Shown here: positions 18,951-28,611 of the stretch, piece after piece
How the letters are laid out: every line of letters starts with the position of its first letter
How positions within the stretch are numbered: the stretch's first letter is position 1
Assembly: GCA_021201355.1 (NCBI GenBank)
Contig: JAJQFC010000118.1
Location: 1-40,750 of the forward strand
Reading direction: 5' to 3'
From: Planctomycetaceae bacterium
GTDB taxonomy: Bacteria > Planctomycetota > SZUA-567
DNA length: 40,750 nucleotides
The notes under the pieces: model-generated
The model's input: the letters and a program-made list of their open reading frames with translations, nothing else
Database searches by the model: none
What the model was told of the DNA's origin: nothing
Program-made: the position numbers and the translations under genes

Positions 18951-19292
18951 ATGACAAAAGATGGAATTTGTGATCATCCTTCCAAGGAACAACAGCAGGC
19001 AGCAAACCCGTCCATAAAGCGCGTTTACAAAAAACCTAAAACCAAAGAACAGCGCTATAACGAAATGAGGGAGCGGATATTCCGCAAGTTGGACGGTATC
19101 ATAGTCAATTGCAGTGAGGACACGGTAATACAGGCTTATCAGGGATATTATGATAACCATGACCATGCTCTTACTGAATTCGAAAAATCAAAATGGCGCG
19201 GCAGAAATCTAACCTTGGAAGAGCAATCCTTATTTTTAAATAAAAGCATGTTTGTCCCGGATGATTTTGGCTCTGACGAATGGAAAAAATGA
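18951..19292 (+). CDS. Hypothetical protein, overlaps the following Rep-like gene
   Basis: 113-aa ORF. The next ORF starts at 19280, inside its 3' end (ATGGAAAAAATGAAG). Confidence 0.55.
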   Translation: MTKDGICDHPSKEQQQAANPSIKRVYKKPKTKEQRYNEMRERIFRKLDGIIVNCSEDTVIQAYQGYYDNHDHALTEFEKSKWRGRNLTLEEQSLFLNKSMFVPDDFGSDEWKK

Positions 19293-20407
19293 AGTTGCGG
19301 TATAGATACCGATCAAATGGCGTGAAACTCTGTTTTTCAACCGGAAATAGGTATGACAAACCCCAGCCAGGCACCTTGCCGAATATTGTTACAAGAATGG
19401 GGCCGGTCGCACTGAGGTATGGCCTGGTAGCGGCGAATAATTTTACAAATGCGGCAATTGCGGACATCGTGACCACTGTATGGGAGAGCTGGATCACCCG
19501 AATAGATATTTATGTTGATGTCGCGATTGCAACTGACCCATTTGTTGAATTCGTCCTGGATAATCGTTGCGCAGGAAGGCTTTCTAAAAAGGTTCGGCCC
19601 TATTTAAAGAAGAAATTAACAGATGATGGTTGCCTCACTGCCGTGGACGGGAATGGTGTCCATGTCAATTTAGGCGGGGATGTTGAAGTCGTTATCTACG
19701 ATAAAGCAGATAAATTCGACTCCGACGAATCGGAAGAAAGTAAACGTGTTTATGAAGATAAGCATGGAGAAATTACTTCAAAGCTAACGAGGTTTGAGTT
19801 CAGGTTTCATAGACCGTTTTTGACAAGTTGGGGTTACAATGGAGGACATTGCATTAATACCGTTGATGACTGGCTAAAATGCCGCGCTTCTTTGGTTAAA
19901 TATGTTATGACAAAATTGTTCAGGTTTACCGAAAAGGACGGCAAGACACTGCTGGTGTGGGAATGGATTGGCAATCAATTCCAGAACTGGGTGGAGTCGG
20001 ATAATGATCGCCTCGGAATTACAAGTGTTGACATCGAGAGAGTCATTAAACCGCAAACAGTAAGCGTAACACGCCTTTTCAAGCAGATTGCAGGTACAGC
20101 GCGTACTGCCATGCTCCGGCAAACACGTGAACGGGTAAGGGATGAATTTCAATTAATGCAATGGCTTCAGCAAGAAATTCTTAAACCCGAAATGAGGGAA
20201 AAAGTCTTTAACGCTGCATTCCATCAAGATAGCGCATTAAAATACCTCAAATTTAAAAGCCAGTTTGATAATTCCGATATATTAAATAATTCGATTATAA
20301 CCTCTGAATCCCAAGAACTCGAATATGGAGCCATTCATTACCTTCTTATGGGAACTTCTTACGATAACACTAATATTAACAATACATTACCATATAATGA
20401 CATATAA
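19280..20407 (+). CDS. Putative replication initiator (Rep_trans/filamentous-phage-like)
   Basis: Order ITRIDIYVDVAI ... VEVVIYDKADKF ... LTRFEFRFHRPFL resembles the RiDlavD / lRIYDKg / vRfElelr blocks of Rep_trans initiators. Confidence 0.5.
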   Translation: MEKMKLRYRYRSNGVKLCFSTGNRYDKPQPGTLPNIVTRMGPVALRYGLVAANNFTNAAIADIVTTVWESWITRIDIYVDVAIATDPFVEFVLDNRCAGRLSKKVRPYLKKKLTDDGCLTAVDGNGVHVNLGGDVEVVIYDKADKFDSDESEESKRVYEDKHGEITSKLTRFEFRFHRPFLTSWGYNGGHCINTVDDWLKCRASLVKYVMTKLFRFTEKDGKTLLVWEWIGNQFQNWVESDNDRLGITSVDIERVIKPQTVSVTRLFKQIAGTARTAMLRQTRERVRDEFQLMQWLQQEILKPEMREKVFNAAFHQDSALKYLKFKSQFDNSDILNNSIITSESQELEYGAIHYLLMGTSYDNTNINNTLPYNDI

Positions 20408-20608
20408 CTGGGGGCATCATAGATATCATAGATATAGATATGCCTCTCCATCCGCCAATGTTGATAGCATATGGACCATCACTGTGGATTTTGAATAAAT
20501 AAAACATCACCGAAATCGTTTTCGAATTTTTTCAATCGTTAACTCATGGTGGGCTTCGTTGCGCCTTTCGAAGCGTGTCAAATTTTTGACTATTCACCAG
20601 GTGCGATT

Positions 20609-20971
20609 ATGAAAAAATTAAAACAAAGCGATGCTGTCAGTTATAATGACACTTCCTATTCGGCAAAGCCGGTACAGCGACTGTTCTGGTCATTGGAGGA
20701 AACAGCAAGCATGTTGGGCCTTTCTCCGCGTTCGATGTATGAACTTCGGCACCAACATGCTTTGTATGCTCCTGATGGCAGCAGAACAACCAAAGGCGAT
20801 CCAAAAAAAGATTCTCCATTGTGGAGCGACGAGCTGATTCGTCTTATCGCGTTCGCTCGTTCAAAAACGTTACAGGGAGTACGGCAGCTTACAGACGATG
20901 AGGGATTAAAAATTCGGAAAGGCATGGGTGATAAAAAACGCCGCGAATACCTCTCTTATATTGATGATTAA
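20609..20971 (+). CDS. Excisionase-like/MerR-type HTH protein
   Basis: RLFWSLEETASMLGLSPRSMYELRHQHALYAPDGSR is a wHTH as in Xis/AlpA proteins. Ends next to the integrase 3' end. Confidence 0.55.
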   Translation: MKKLKQSDAVSYNDTSYSAKPVQRLFWSLEETASMLGLSPRSMYELRHQHALYAPDGSRTTKGDPKKDSPLWSDELIRLIAFARSKTLQGVRQLTDDEGLKIRKGMGDKKRREYLSYIDD

Positions 20972-20972
20972 A

Positions 20973-22289
20973 CTATATCAATTTATCAATATCATCGTCC
21001 CGGCTGTCACGAGGAACGAATTGTGCATAATGCTTTCGACAGACTTCAGGGGGTATTGCCCATCCATGATGTTATTTTGTCGAGGCTGACGCCCTCCTGT
21101 GCAAGAAGAGAACCGAAGGTGTGACGGAACGAGTTCCAGCCAATCCGTTCGAGATGCGCCTTCAATAGTTCTGTCTTTTTGGCAAGTTCGATTTGATAGT
21201 TTTTTTGGCTTTCCGATATTCAGCCTTCGCCTTTTTCCATTGCTCGCTGGTAAGCGATCGAGGTTTGCCGGTATAGAGGGATGGTTTAATTATTTGCCAT
21301 TCCTCCATGAGGCGCTTTTCCTTTTCCTTGCGGATATGTATTTTCAGGTCCGTTAGGCGGTTGGGACGGGTGAGTTCGTCCTTATTCTGATTGCCGGTGT
21401 CGCCTGGCATTTTCACGACGTATCCATGCCGCTCTGACTCTGGAATTTTTGATAGGAGGAGGATGAGTTCTTTGGCCAATGGGACTGTTCGTTTTCCAGT
21501 CTTTCCTTTTCGGACAACCAGATTGCCCTTGGTCAAAAAAACGTCGTTCCATTTCAGCCGGCATACCTCCTCGCGTCTCATGCCTGCATAAAAGGCGATG
21601 GGGATGGCGTGCCAGTCAGGCCAGCCGCTCGCTTTTACTATTTCGATTATTTCCCGCCTTTCAGCTTTGGTGCAGTATACGATGTCTTCTGCGTCTTGTT
21701 CGGGCAGAATTTTTATTCCTGCAAATGGATTCCTGCGCGTTCTATGGGTGCGGATTGCCCATTTGAAAAAACTGTTGCAGGCAGACAGCACTCGGTTTCG
21801 CGTTCCTGCTGATTTACCCGACAGTATGATGGAGTTCAGGTATTCCTGAGCCTGTGCGCTGGTCGTCATGCGGATATCGCCGTCATGCCGATTATGGTCT
21901 TTATTATTATTGCAGAATTCGTTCAGTTCATTTAGGTAGCGCATCGAATGGGTTGCCCAGCCTTTCGAGGCCTCGCTGAAGAGAGTGGATTGGTATGCCG
22001 CTATCCAATCCGGATCGGTCGGAATATCCGACTGGTCGTTGCGCCCATAACGGTCAAGCATGTACTGCAAAACAGCTGAAGACTCCACATACAGTTCGGG
22101 AAAGTCGGGTTCCGCCATCGCCAGGGCGGCAGAGATGAGTCGTAGATCCGAGTCCACCAGCGCCGTCTTTTTCTGGTCGAGGTAGTTGGTGGGGATGGAA
22201 TACTGTTTCCCATTCCATTTCCAATAAATGCGCCAGCGACCACCATGGTAGCGCTTTTTCGGGGTGGGTTTGAGACCAAGCCTGGGCAT
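20973..22289 (-). pseudogene. Tyrosine integrase of the island, with two apparent frameshifts (near 21176 and 21050)
   Basis: ORF 22289-21162 has YAGMRREEVCRLKWNDVFL (Arg I) but lacks HxxR and Tyr. These occur in other frames: KTELLKAHLERIGWNSFRHTFGSLLAQEGVSLDKITSWMGNTP, then PEVCRKHYAQFVPRDSRDDDIDKLI*. Confidence 0.85.
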
Positions 22290-22302
22290 GGGTAATCCTC
22301 CT

Positions 22303-22326
22303 AATGGTGCGGGAAAGGGTGCGGAG
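22303..22326. repeat. TGGTGCGGG-type repeats at the integrase end (candidate arm sites)
   Basis: aatggtgcgggaaagggtgcggag, related to the tandem repeats at 8153-8175. Confidence 0.45.
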
Positions 22327-22357
22327 AGGATATCATATAGCTACAGGAAGGTCAAAT

Positions 22358-22390
22358 AAAAACCCGCAACCTGTTGTGGCTGCGGGTTTT
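22358..22390 (-). terminator. Rho-independent terminator downstream of tRNA-Gln
   Basis: aaaaacccgcaacctgttgtggctgcgggtttt; stem AACCCGCA/TGCGGGTT with a T-run on the minus strand. Confidence 0.7.
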
Positions 22391-22397
22391 GGTGTGT

Positions 22398-22472
22398 TGG
22401 TTACCCCGCCAGGACTCGAACCTGGAACAAGAGAACCAAAATCTCTTGTGTTGCCAATTACACCACGGGGTA
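22398..22472 (-). tRNA. tRNA-Gln (anticodon TTG)
   Basis: TACCCCGTGGTGTAATTGGCAACACAAGAGATTTTGGTTCTCTTGTTCCAGGTTCGAGTCCTGGCGGGGTAACCA; cloverleaf with anticodon loop TTTTGGT and encoded CCA. Confidence 0.95.
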
Positions 22473-22640
22473 GTGAAGCCGAAATTATATGGACTGCGCC
22501 ATAAAAAGCAAGTGGCCGTCGGCTTTTATCCACGCCCGTTCACCAGTCGGCGATTCTTGTCAATTCGCCCCGATACATTTGGTTCCGTCCCTCACCGGGT
22601 CGATACGTTTCAGGCATAGTACAGTATAGAATATAAGTAT

Positions 22641-22668
22641 TTGCCACTCGTTAAATTAATGCTATAAT
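22641..22668 (+). promoter_or_regulatory. Sigma70-like promoter
   Basis: TTGCCA-N16-TATAAT upstream of the DUF362 gene. Confidence 0.45.
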
Positions 22669-22812
22669 CGGCATATATGATAAATTCCCGGGGTGGAGCA
22701 GCACAGTCGGCGCCGGTCCATAGCGTCCCCGGAAAAAGAAAAACCGGAAGGCCGGACCGACTCGTCAGCCATTCCGTTTCGATCTTTTATCCGCATGCCA
22801 TAAGGAGAATGC

Positions 22813-23784
22813 ATGGATAGGCGCGAATTTCTCAAGACTGCCGGAGCGACAGCCGCCGGGCTTTTCCTCGCCCACAGGTTACCCGGCGTGTCCTTTGCCG
22901 CCGCCGGCGAGCGGAACACCGGGAAGCCGGTGGTGTACTTCACGAGGGACCTCTCCGCAGACAGTCTGAAAAAGATGTACGGCTTCGTCAACCAGCCGCT
23001 CACCGGCCGGATTGCGGTCAAACTTCATACCGGCGAACCGAACGGTCCGAACATCATTCCGGCGGCCTGGATCAAGGAACTCTTCCCGAACATCCCAAAC
23101 GCCACCATTGTCGAAACAAACGTTTTCTACGGCGGCCCGCGCGCAACCACCGAGGGCCACCGCCGCACCCTGGCGGTCAACGGGTGGGATTTCGCGCCGG
23201 TCGACATTCTGGACGACGAAGGCGACGTCAACCTCCCCGTCCCCGGCGGCAAATGGTTTTCGGAAATCGCCATGGGCCGGAACCTGGTCAACTACGACTC
23301 CATGCTGGTCCTAACCCATTTCAAGGGACACGCCATGGGCGGATTCGGCGGTTCATTGAAAAACATCGGTATCGGCTGCGCGTCCGGGAAGGTCGGGAAA
23401 GCCCAACTCCATCGGAGCGGCGCCAACAACTGGGGCCATAGCGGCGCGCGTCTCATGGAAAACATGGTCGAATCGGGAAAGGCAATTCTTACCCATTTCG
23501 GTCCACGGATGGCCTACATTAATGTTTTGCGGAACATGTCCGTTGACTGCGACTGCGCCGGCGTCGGCGCCGCACCGGTCACGACTCCCGACATCGGCAT
23601 CCTCGCCTCCACCGACATTCTGGCCATCGACCAGGCATCGGTGGAATTAATCTACGCCCTGCCCGCCGACCAGCGCCGCGACATGGTCGAACGCATCGAA
23701 TCGCGTGGCGGCCTGCGGCAGTTGTCGTATATGGCAGAATTGGGCATGGGATCGAAGGACTACGACCTCGTCGGCGTCGACTAG
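22813..23784 (+). CDS. DUF362 domain-containing protein with Tat-like signal
   Basis: MDRREFLKTAGATAAGLFLAHRL signal; VAVKLHTGEPNGPNIIP-type and LTHFKGHAMGGFGGSLKNIGIGCASGKVGKAQLH motifs typical of DUF362. Confidence 0.85.
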   Translation: MDRREFLKTAGATAAGLFLAHRLPGVSFAAAGERNTGKPVVYFTRDLSADSLKKMYGFVNQPLTGRIAVKLHTGEPNGPNIIPAAWIKELFPNIPNATIVETNVFYGGPRATTEGHRRTLAVNGWDFAPVDILDDEGDVNLPVPGGKWFSEIAMGRNLVNYDSMLVLTHFKGHAMGGFGGSLKNIGIGCASGKVGKAQLHRSGANNWGHSGARLMENMVESGKAILTHFGPRMAYINVLRNMSVDCDCAGVGAAPVTTPDIGILASTDILAIDQASVELIYALPADQRRDMVERIESRGGLRQLSYMAELGMGSKDYDLVGVD

Positions 23785-24024
23785 CGTGGGTGGGTTTACA
23801 AGGCAATGGGCGAGTCTTCATTCTCCGTGCTCCGGGAGGCACGACTCTTTCGGGACGTGCAACCATTAATCGCTCAGAAAATGAAACCGCAGCGCTTCGA
23901 GAGCCAAAAACGGTACAGTTTCTCAAACCGCGACCACAAGCGGACAACCCATTCTCGCACTATACAGTTGATTTTGTTCGCCAATGCCGATACCCTCGTA
24001 GAGGAGTGAGGGCCGGCCGCGAAA

Positions 24025-25194
24025 GTGTCTGGCATGTGGTTACGGGTCTTTATTGTCATTCTCCTCTCCACCGGCATTATCCCTGCAGCCGAACCGGAAA
24101 GCGCCGCGACCGGACGGACCGACCGGCTTCGGGTCGGCGTTTATGTCAATCCGCCTTTCGTCATCCGTGACGGCGACACCTGCTCCGGCATGGCTGTCGA
24201 TCTATGGCGAAGTATTGAGGAACGTCTCGACCTCCATAGCGACTACCGGGAATACGGGAGCATTCGGGAACTCATCGAAGCGGCCCGGGGAGATCAGGTT
24301 GACGTCTGCGTCGCCAACCTCGCCGTCACGTCGGAACGAGCCGCCTCCGTTCTTTTTACGTTTCCCTGGTTCGACTCCGGCCTCCGCATCATGACCCCGC
24401 GGTATGAACACAAAGGCGTCTTTGAACGTCTTGTCACAAACGGGCACGCCCACGCCTACGTCCTCCTCTTACTCCTTTTCGTCGCCGTCTCCCTGGTCGC
24501 GACCGCCATCCGCCGCCGCCATGACGAAGGCTTTCCCGACCGCTGGCTGGACGGTTTCACCACTTGCCTCAAGGAAGTCATCTCCGTGGCCAAATCGGGC
24601 GAACTGCCGACCCGCAAGCCGAACTGGATCCGGAACCTCCTCGTCTCGGCCTGGATGATTTTCGGCATGGCCCTCCTCGCCTACATCACTTCCAGCGTCG
24701 CCAGCGCCATGACGATGGCGTCACTGCGGCAGCGCGGGGAAATTCACGAACTCGGCGATCTCCCCGGCCACACCGTCGCGGTCCTGTCCGGGAGTGGCGC
24801 CGAGACCCACCTCCCGGGCCTCGGTATCCGCGTCGTCTCCTACGGCAACCGCGACGCCGCCGCCGCCGCCGTTCTCGCCGGGGAAACGGACGCCTTCGTC
24901 GCCGACACGGCAGTCCTTGAATACTGGGCGGCGGAACATTCCGATGCCCGCGTCAGCGTCACCGGCCGGCCGTTCAAACCGTACAAATTCGCCTTTGCCA
25001 CCAGCCGGGACCAACCCGCCCTCGCCGACCGGCTGTCCGTGGCGATTATCGATCTGGCCGAAGCCGGCCTGGTCGAACAGATCCGCAGCCGCTACTTCGG
25101 CCGAAGCGTCGACCGAAGCGCCGGCGACGACCACGGAACCGCCATCACCATTCCTCCCTTGTTCAACCTGCCTTCGGGCGGCCAGGTGGAATGA
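24025..25194 (+). CDS. Periplasmic-binding/ion-channel fusion with iGluR (GluR0)-like layout
   Basis: Signal; SBP_bac_3 lobe RLRVGVYVNPPFVIRDGDTCSGMAVDLWRSIEERL; TM AYVLLLLLFVAVSLVATAI; pore-like stretch; TM LLVSAWMIFGMALLAYITSSVASAMTMASLRQ; second lobe to FGRS. GTG start, or ATG at 24034. Confidence 0.72.
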   Translation: MSGMWLRVFIVILLSTGIIPAAEPESAATGRTDRLRVGVYVNPPFVIRDGDTCSGMAVDLWRSIEERLDLHSDYREYGSIRELIEAARGDQVDVCVANLAVTSERAASVLFTFPWFDSGLRIMTPRYEHKGVFERLVTNGHAHAYVLLLLLFVAVSLVATAIRRRHDEGFPDRWLDGFTTCLKEVISVAKSGELPTRKPNWIRNLLVSAWMIFGMALLAYITSSVASAMTMASLRQRGEIHELGDLPGHTVAVLSGSGAETHLPGLGIRVVSYGNRDAAAAAVLAGETDAFVADTAVLEYWAAEHSDARVSVTGRPFKPYKFAFATSRDQPALADRLSVAIIDLAEAGLVEQIRSRYFGRSVDRSAGDDHGTAITIPPLFNLPSGGQVE

Positions 25195-25299
25195 TGCGAC
25201 GCGTGAAATAACACTACTTTTTAACGTTTACTATTGCATAATAGTTGACGAACAGCTACCATGCAGCCGGGTGAGGCAGTGAACAAAGGAGACACCACC

Positions 25300-25902
25300 A
25301 TGTTTGAACGCATCGCCCTCCCGTACGAATACGACGCGCTGGAGCCGTACCTCAACGCGGATACGGTCAAGACCCATTATGAAAAGCACCACAAGACCTA
25401 CACGGACAACTTTAACAAGCTGGTCAAGGAAGTCCCCGAATTCGAAGGCAAGAGCGCCAGGGAAATTCTCGACAATCTGGACAAGGCCCCGGCGGACAAA
25501 CGGACCGGCCTGAAAAACAACGGCGGCGGCTACTACAACCACAACCTCTACTTCGAAAGCCTGACGCCGAAGGGCGCCAAACCGTCCGGCACACTCAAAG
25601 AGATGATCGACCGCGATTTCGGCGGCTACGATCAAATGCTCGAAAAGCTCGACAGCGCCGCGACCGCCAAACTTTTCGGCTCCGGCTACGCCTGGCTTGT
25701 CAGTAAGAACGGTAAACTGGACGTCGTCATTTCCCCGAACCAGGATTTACCCGAAGGCAGCCCCACCCTCCTTCTCCCCATCGACATGTGGGAACACGCC
25801 TATTACCTCAAGTACAAAAACGAGAAAAAGGAATACGTAAAACAGTTCTTCACTATTATTAATTGGGAAAAAGTCGCCGAGCGCCTTGAAAAAGGCAAAT
25901 AG
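25300..25902 (+). CDS. sodB: Superoxide dismutase (Fe/Mn family)
   Basis: LPYEYDALEPYLNADTVKTHYEKHHKTYTDNFNKL ... GGGYYNHNLYFESL ... LFGSGYAWLV ... PIDMWEHAYYLKYKNEKKEYVKQFFTIINW. Confidence 0.93.
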   Translation: MFERIALPYEYDALEPYLNADTVKTHYEKHHKTYTDNFNKLVKEVPEFEGKSAREILDNLDKAPADKRTGLKNNGGGYYNHNLYFESLTPKGAKPSGTLKEMIDRDFGGYDQMLEKLDSAATAKLFGSGYAWLVSKNGKLDVVISPNQDLPEGSPTLLLPIDMWEHAYYLKYKNEKKEYVKQFFTIINWEKVAERLEKGK

Positions 25903-25984
25903 GACAGCCGCCTTCGAGATACCGGACCAGACCATCGGTCAACGTCATCCAGCACCACTCACCAGGACACGTAAAACGCTACAG

Positions 25985-26019
25985 CCGCCCGGACGCATCC
26001 AGTAGCTCCGGGCGGTTTT
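25985..26019 (+). terminator. Rho-independent terminator after SOD
   Basis: CCGCCCGGA cgcatccagtagc TCCGGGCGG TTTT. Confidence 0.75.
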
Positions 26020-26634
26020 GCCTGCCGCTACCCGAACGATTCCCATCCGGATTGACCGACCCTCCTTCGCCATACGCTCGGACCGACAGTAACCATTAAT
26101 ATCCGAAGATTTGAACTCAACGTTGACGCGCATGCTCGTATCACTGCCGACCGTTCGGTTAAAAACGTCAGTTAAACCGCCTGTCGAAATCCCACCAAAG
26201 GGTGACGCCCTGCCGCAAACCGTCTCTCATTACGTTAGGGATTCTTGTGGACATTCGCTGATGGTTGGCTATCATCGACCGAACCGGCGTTTTCCGCCAG
26301 ATAGGTTTGTGGACAAGATCGCGGCGATCGGTTGAGTGTTCAATGATCGGGTTTGGTCCGGTCCGATGCGACCGGATTATTCTGTTTACCGGTTACGCGA
26401 ACCGGATTGGTGATGATCCATTCCAGTCGAAACGCCTTTATGACGACGGAAACGTCCAGAAGACGATACCATGTTTCATGACAGTGTACTCTAGCGGCCG
26501 AACGGTCCGTCGTATGGTACGGCCCTCCCCGATTTTTTCCGATCGGGCCAAGCCGTTTCAACAGGTGTTTCCATGGTCAATTATCAGAAGTGAATGCCGA
26601 TTCGGCTCGCTTCAATGATAGAAGGTCTTAAAGA

Positions 26635-28416
26635 ATGCGCTCAGGCCTGGTTTGGAAAATGCTTATCGCGTCCGGTGTGACCATCGTCCTCGGACTCGTT
26701 GCCCTGAACATGGTGGCCCATGTCTTTTCAAACCGCATCAATGAAATGACGGAAGCCGGGATGCGCGAACTGTCCGACACCCTCAACCATGACACCGCCA
26801 CCGTATACCAGAGGATGGAAAACGACCTCCTCGCCACCATCGTCGCCGACCAGGAGGAGCGCGCCCGCCACCAGGTGGCGGCGGCGGCCATTTACGCCAT
26901 GCAGCCGCTTCAATACGGCGAAATCGCCATATTCCAGCAGATCAGCGCCCAGTTTATTGAAGGCGGCGATTATGTCGCCCTCTACGCGGTCTATCCGGAC
27001 GGCTCGTTTTTCTCCGGAGCCAGCCGGAACTCTTCTCCCGAGGTCACCAGCCGCATCGGCGAGGACGCCGGCCAGCTTCGCGTCGACAAGGTGGCGGAAC
27101 GGCTTATGGATCCGTCCATCTCCGGCGTCACCCAGTTTACCGCCCCGATTATCGACCTGGCCGGCGTCACGCGCGGCGAGGTCCGCCTCCTCGTCGTCGA
27201 CGACAGCGTCAAACAGCACCGGGCCGACATGGACGCCATCAGCGCCGAAATCCGCCAAAACATCGAAGCGTCGGTGGAAGGCCGGACCAGGGAGACGCTT
27301 CTCGCCGTCCATCAGGCCTCGAACGGTTTCCGTCGCGGCCTTTGGGTGGCCGGGCTCGGCACCCTCGCCCTCGCCTGCGTCGCCCTCTTTGTCACCACCC
27401 GTTTTATCGCCAGGCCGTTGGTGGCGGCCGCCCGTATGGCCAACGCCATCCGCGCCGGCGATTTGTCCGCCCGGGTCCATTCGGACGACAGCGGCGAGGT
27501 CGGCATGCTTATCCTCGCCCTGAACGACATGGCTGACAAGGTACGGGACCGGGACAGCGCCGCCCGGACCGCCCTGCACCGTCTCGGCCGGGTGCTGGAA
27601 CACGTAGCCCTTGCCGCCAACGAAATTACCGCCTCGGCCGGATACCTGTCCAATGCCAGCCAGGAGCTGACCAACGACGCCGACCGCCAGCAACGTCTCA
27701 TGCACACTATCGGTTCCTCCATTGGCGAATTGGAAGGCGGCATAAAACTTAGCACCCGGAACGCGGACAAAACCGCCGAACTGTCCACCCAGGCCCTCGA
27801 CGCGGCCAAAAAAGGCGACCGCGAAATGGAACGGATGACCCGAGCCATGACCGACCTGCAGGCTTCCCAGGGCAAGGTCGCCTCCGCCATGAAGGTTATT
27901 GACGAAATAGCCTTCCAGACCAACCTCCTCGCCCTGAACGCCTCGGTGGAGGCGGCTCGGGCCGGCAAGCACGGGCGCGGCTTCGCCGTCGTGGCCGGCG
28001 AGGTGCGGAACCTCGCCGCCAAGAGCGCCAAGGCCGCCCGGCAAACAGAACAGCTCATGCAGGAATCCCTCGACCGTTTGTCATACACCACGGACTGCCT
28101 CGCTTCCACCAATACCGCCCTGGCGGAAATCGAGAATGTCGTGGAGGAAGTGGGCGGCCTGATGACGGAAATCGCCCGGGTGGCGGGTGAAAACTTCCAG
28201 GGCATTTCGGCTGTGAAGGAAAGCGTCCAGGAAGTCGGACTGGCGGCCGAACGCACAGCCCAGTCCGCTTCGGCCTCGGCGGCGACGGCCGAAGAACTTC
28301 TCGCCATGGCCGGAGGCCTCAAGGATATCCTTCGCCTTAACCGGAACGGCGACAACAAGGCCCGCGCCGCCATCCCCCTGACCGACGCCGATCCCGCACC
28401 GGCTCCGCAGTTCTGA
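26635..28416 (+). CDS. Methyl-accepting chemotaxis protein
   Basis: N-terminal TM, sensor region, HAMP (RFIARPLVAAARMANAIRAGDLSARV), MCP core VIDEIAFQTNLLALNASVEAARAGKHGRGFAVVAGEVRNLAAKSAKAARQTEQLM. Confidence 0.95.
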   Translation: MRSGLVWKMLIASGVTIVLGLVALNMVAHVFSNRINEMTEAGMRELSDTLNHDTATVYQRMENDLLATIVADQEERARHQVAAAAIYAMQPLQYGEIAIFQQISAQFIEGGDYVALYAVYPDGSFFSGASRNSSPEVTSRIGEDAGQLRVDKVAERLMDPSISGVTQFTAPIIDLAGVTRGEVRLLVVDDSVKQHRADMDAISAEIRQNIEASVEGRTRETLLAVHQASNGFRRGLWVAGLGTLALACVALFVTTRFIARPLVAAARMANAIRAGDLSARVHSDDSGEVGMLILALNDMADKVRDRDSAARTALHRLGRVLEHVALAANEITASAGYLSNASQELTNDADRQQRLMHTIGSSIGELEGGIKLSTRNADKTAELSTQALDAAKKGDREMERMTRAMTDLQASQGKVASAMKVIDEIAFQTNLLALNASVEAARAGKHGRGFAVVAGEVRNLAAKSAKAARQTEQLMQESLDRLSYTTDCLASTNTALAEIENVVEEVGGLMTEIARVAGENFQGISAVKESVQEVGLAAERTAQSASASAATAEELLAMAGGLKDILRLNRNGDNKARAAIPLTDADPAPAPQF

Positions 28417-28611
28417 CGGTATCTTTCGGCAATTCTTCACAATGTAATAATTCCACAAATCATCAAGTGGGTGGAATGCCACGAGGCGCTACCTCGCTGA
28501 TGGCGCGGTGACCGAGCGGCGTGGCAGGCGAGAAAACCTCATGTCGTTTCACCCGGTTCGTCCACTACGCTGCTTCCCGAAGACAGCGACGCGGACGATG
28601 AAACAAGCGGT

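Larger units (their letters stand above)
7981..22441. mobile_element. Integrative element (~14.4 kb) inserted in the 3' end of tRNA-Gln(TTG)
   Basis: Perfect 38-bp direct repeats at 7990-8027 and 22404-22441 (the latter inside the intact tRNA-Gln), integrase next to the tRNA, lower-GC accessory content between them, and TGGTGCGGG-type repeats near both ends. Confidence 0.88.

Noticed and set aside
20409-20450. Short atcatagat/agatat repeats as iterons or a CRISPR-like array
   Set aside because: Too short and irregular; no spacer structure. No CRISPR array was seen anywhere in the window.
25903-26634. Possible hidden gene between SOD and MCP
   Set aside because: Only short ORFs in conflicting frames and one small CCGGTT/AACCGG dyad; nothing supportable beyond the SOD terminator.
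26728-28044. 438-aa minus-strand ORF
   Set aside because: Antisense shadow of the MCP gene in high-GC DNA; no recognisable domain, while the plus strand encodes a clear MCP.
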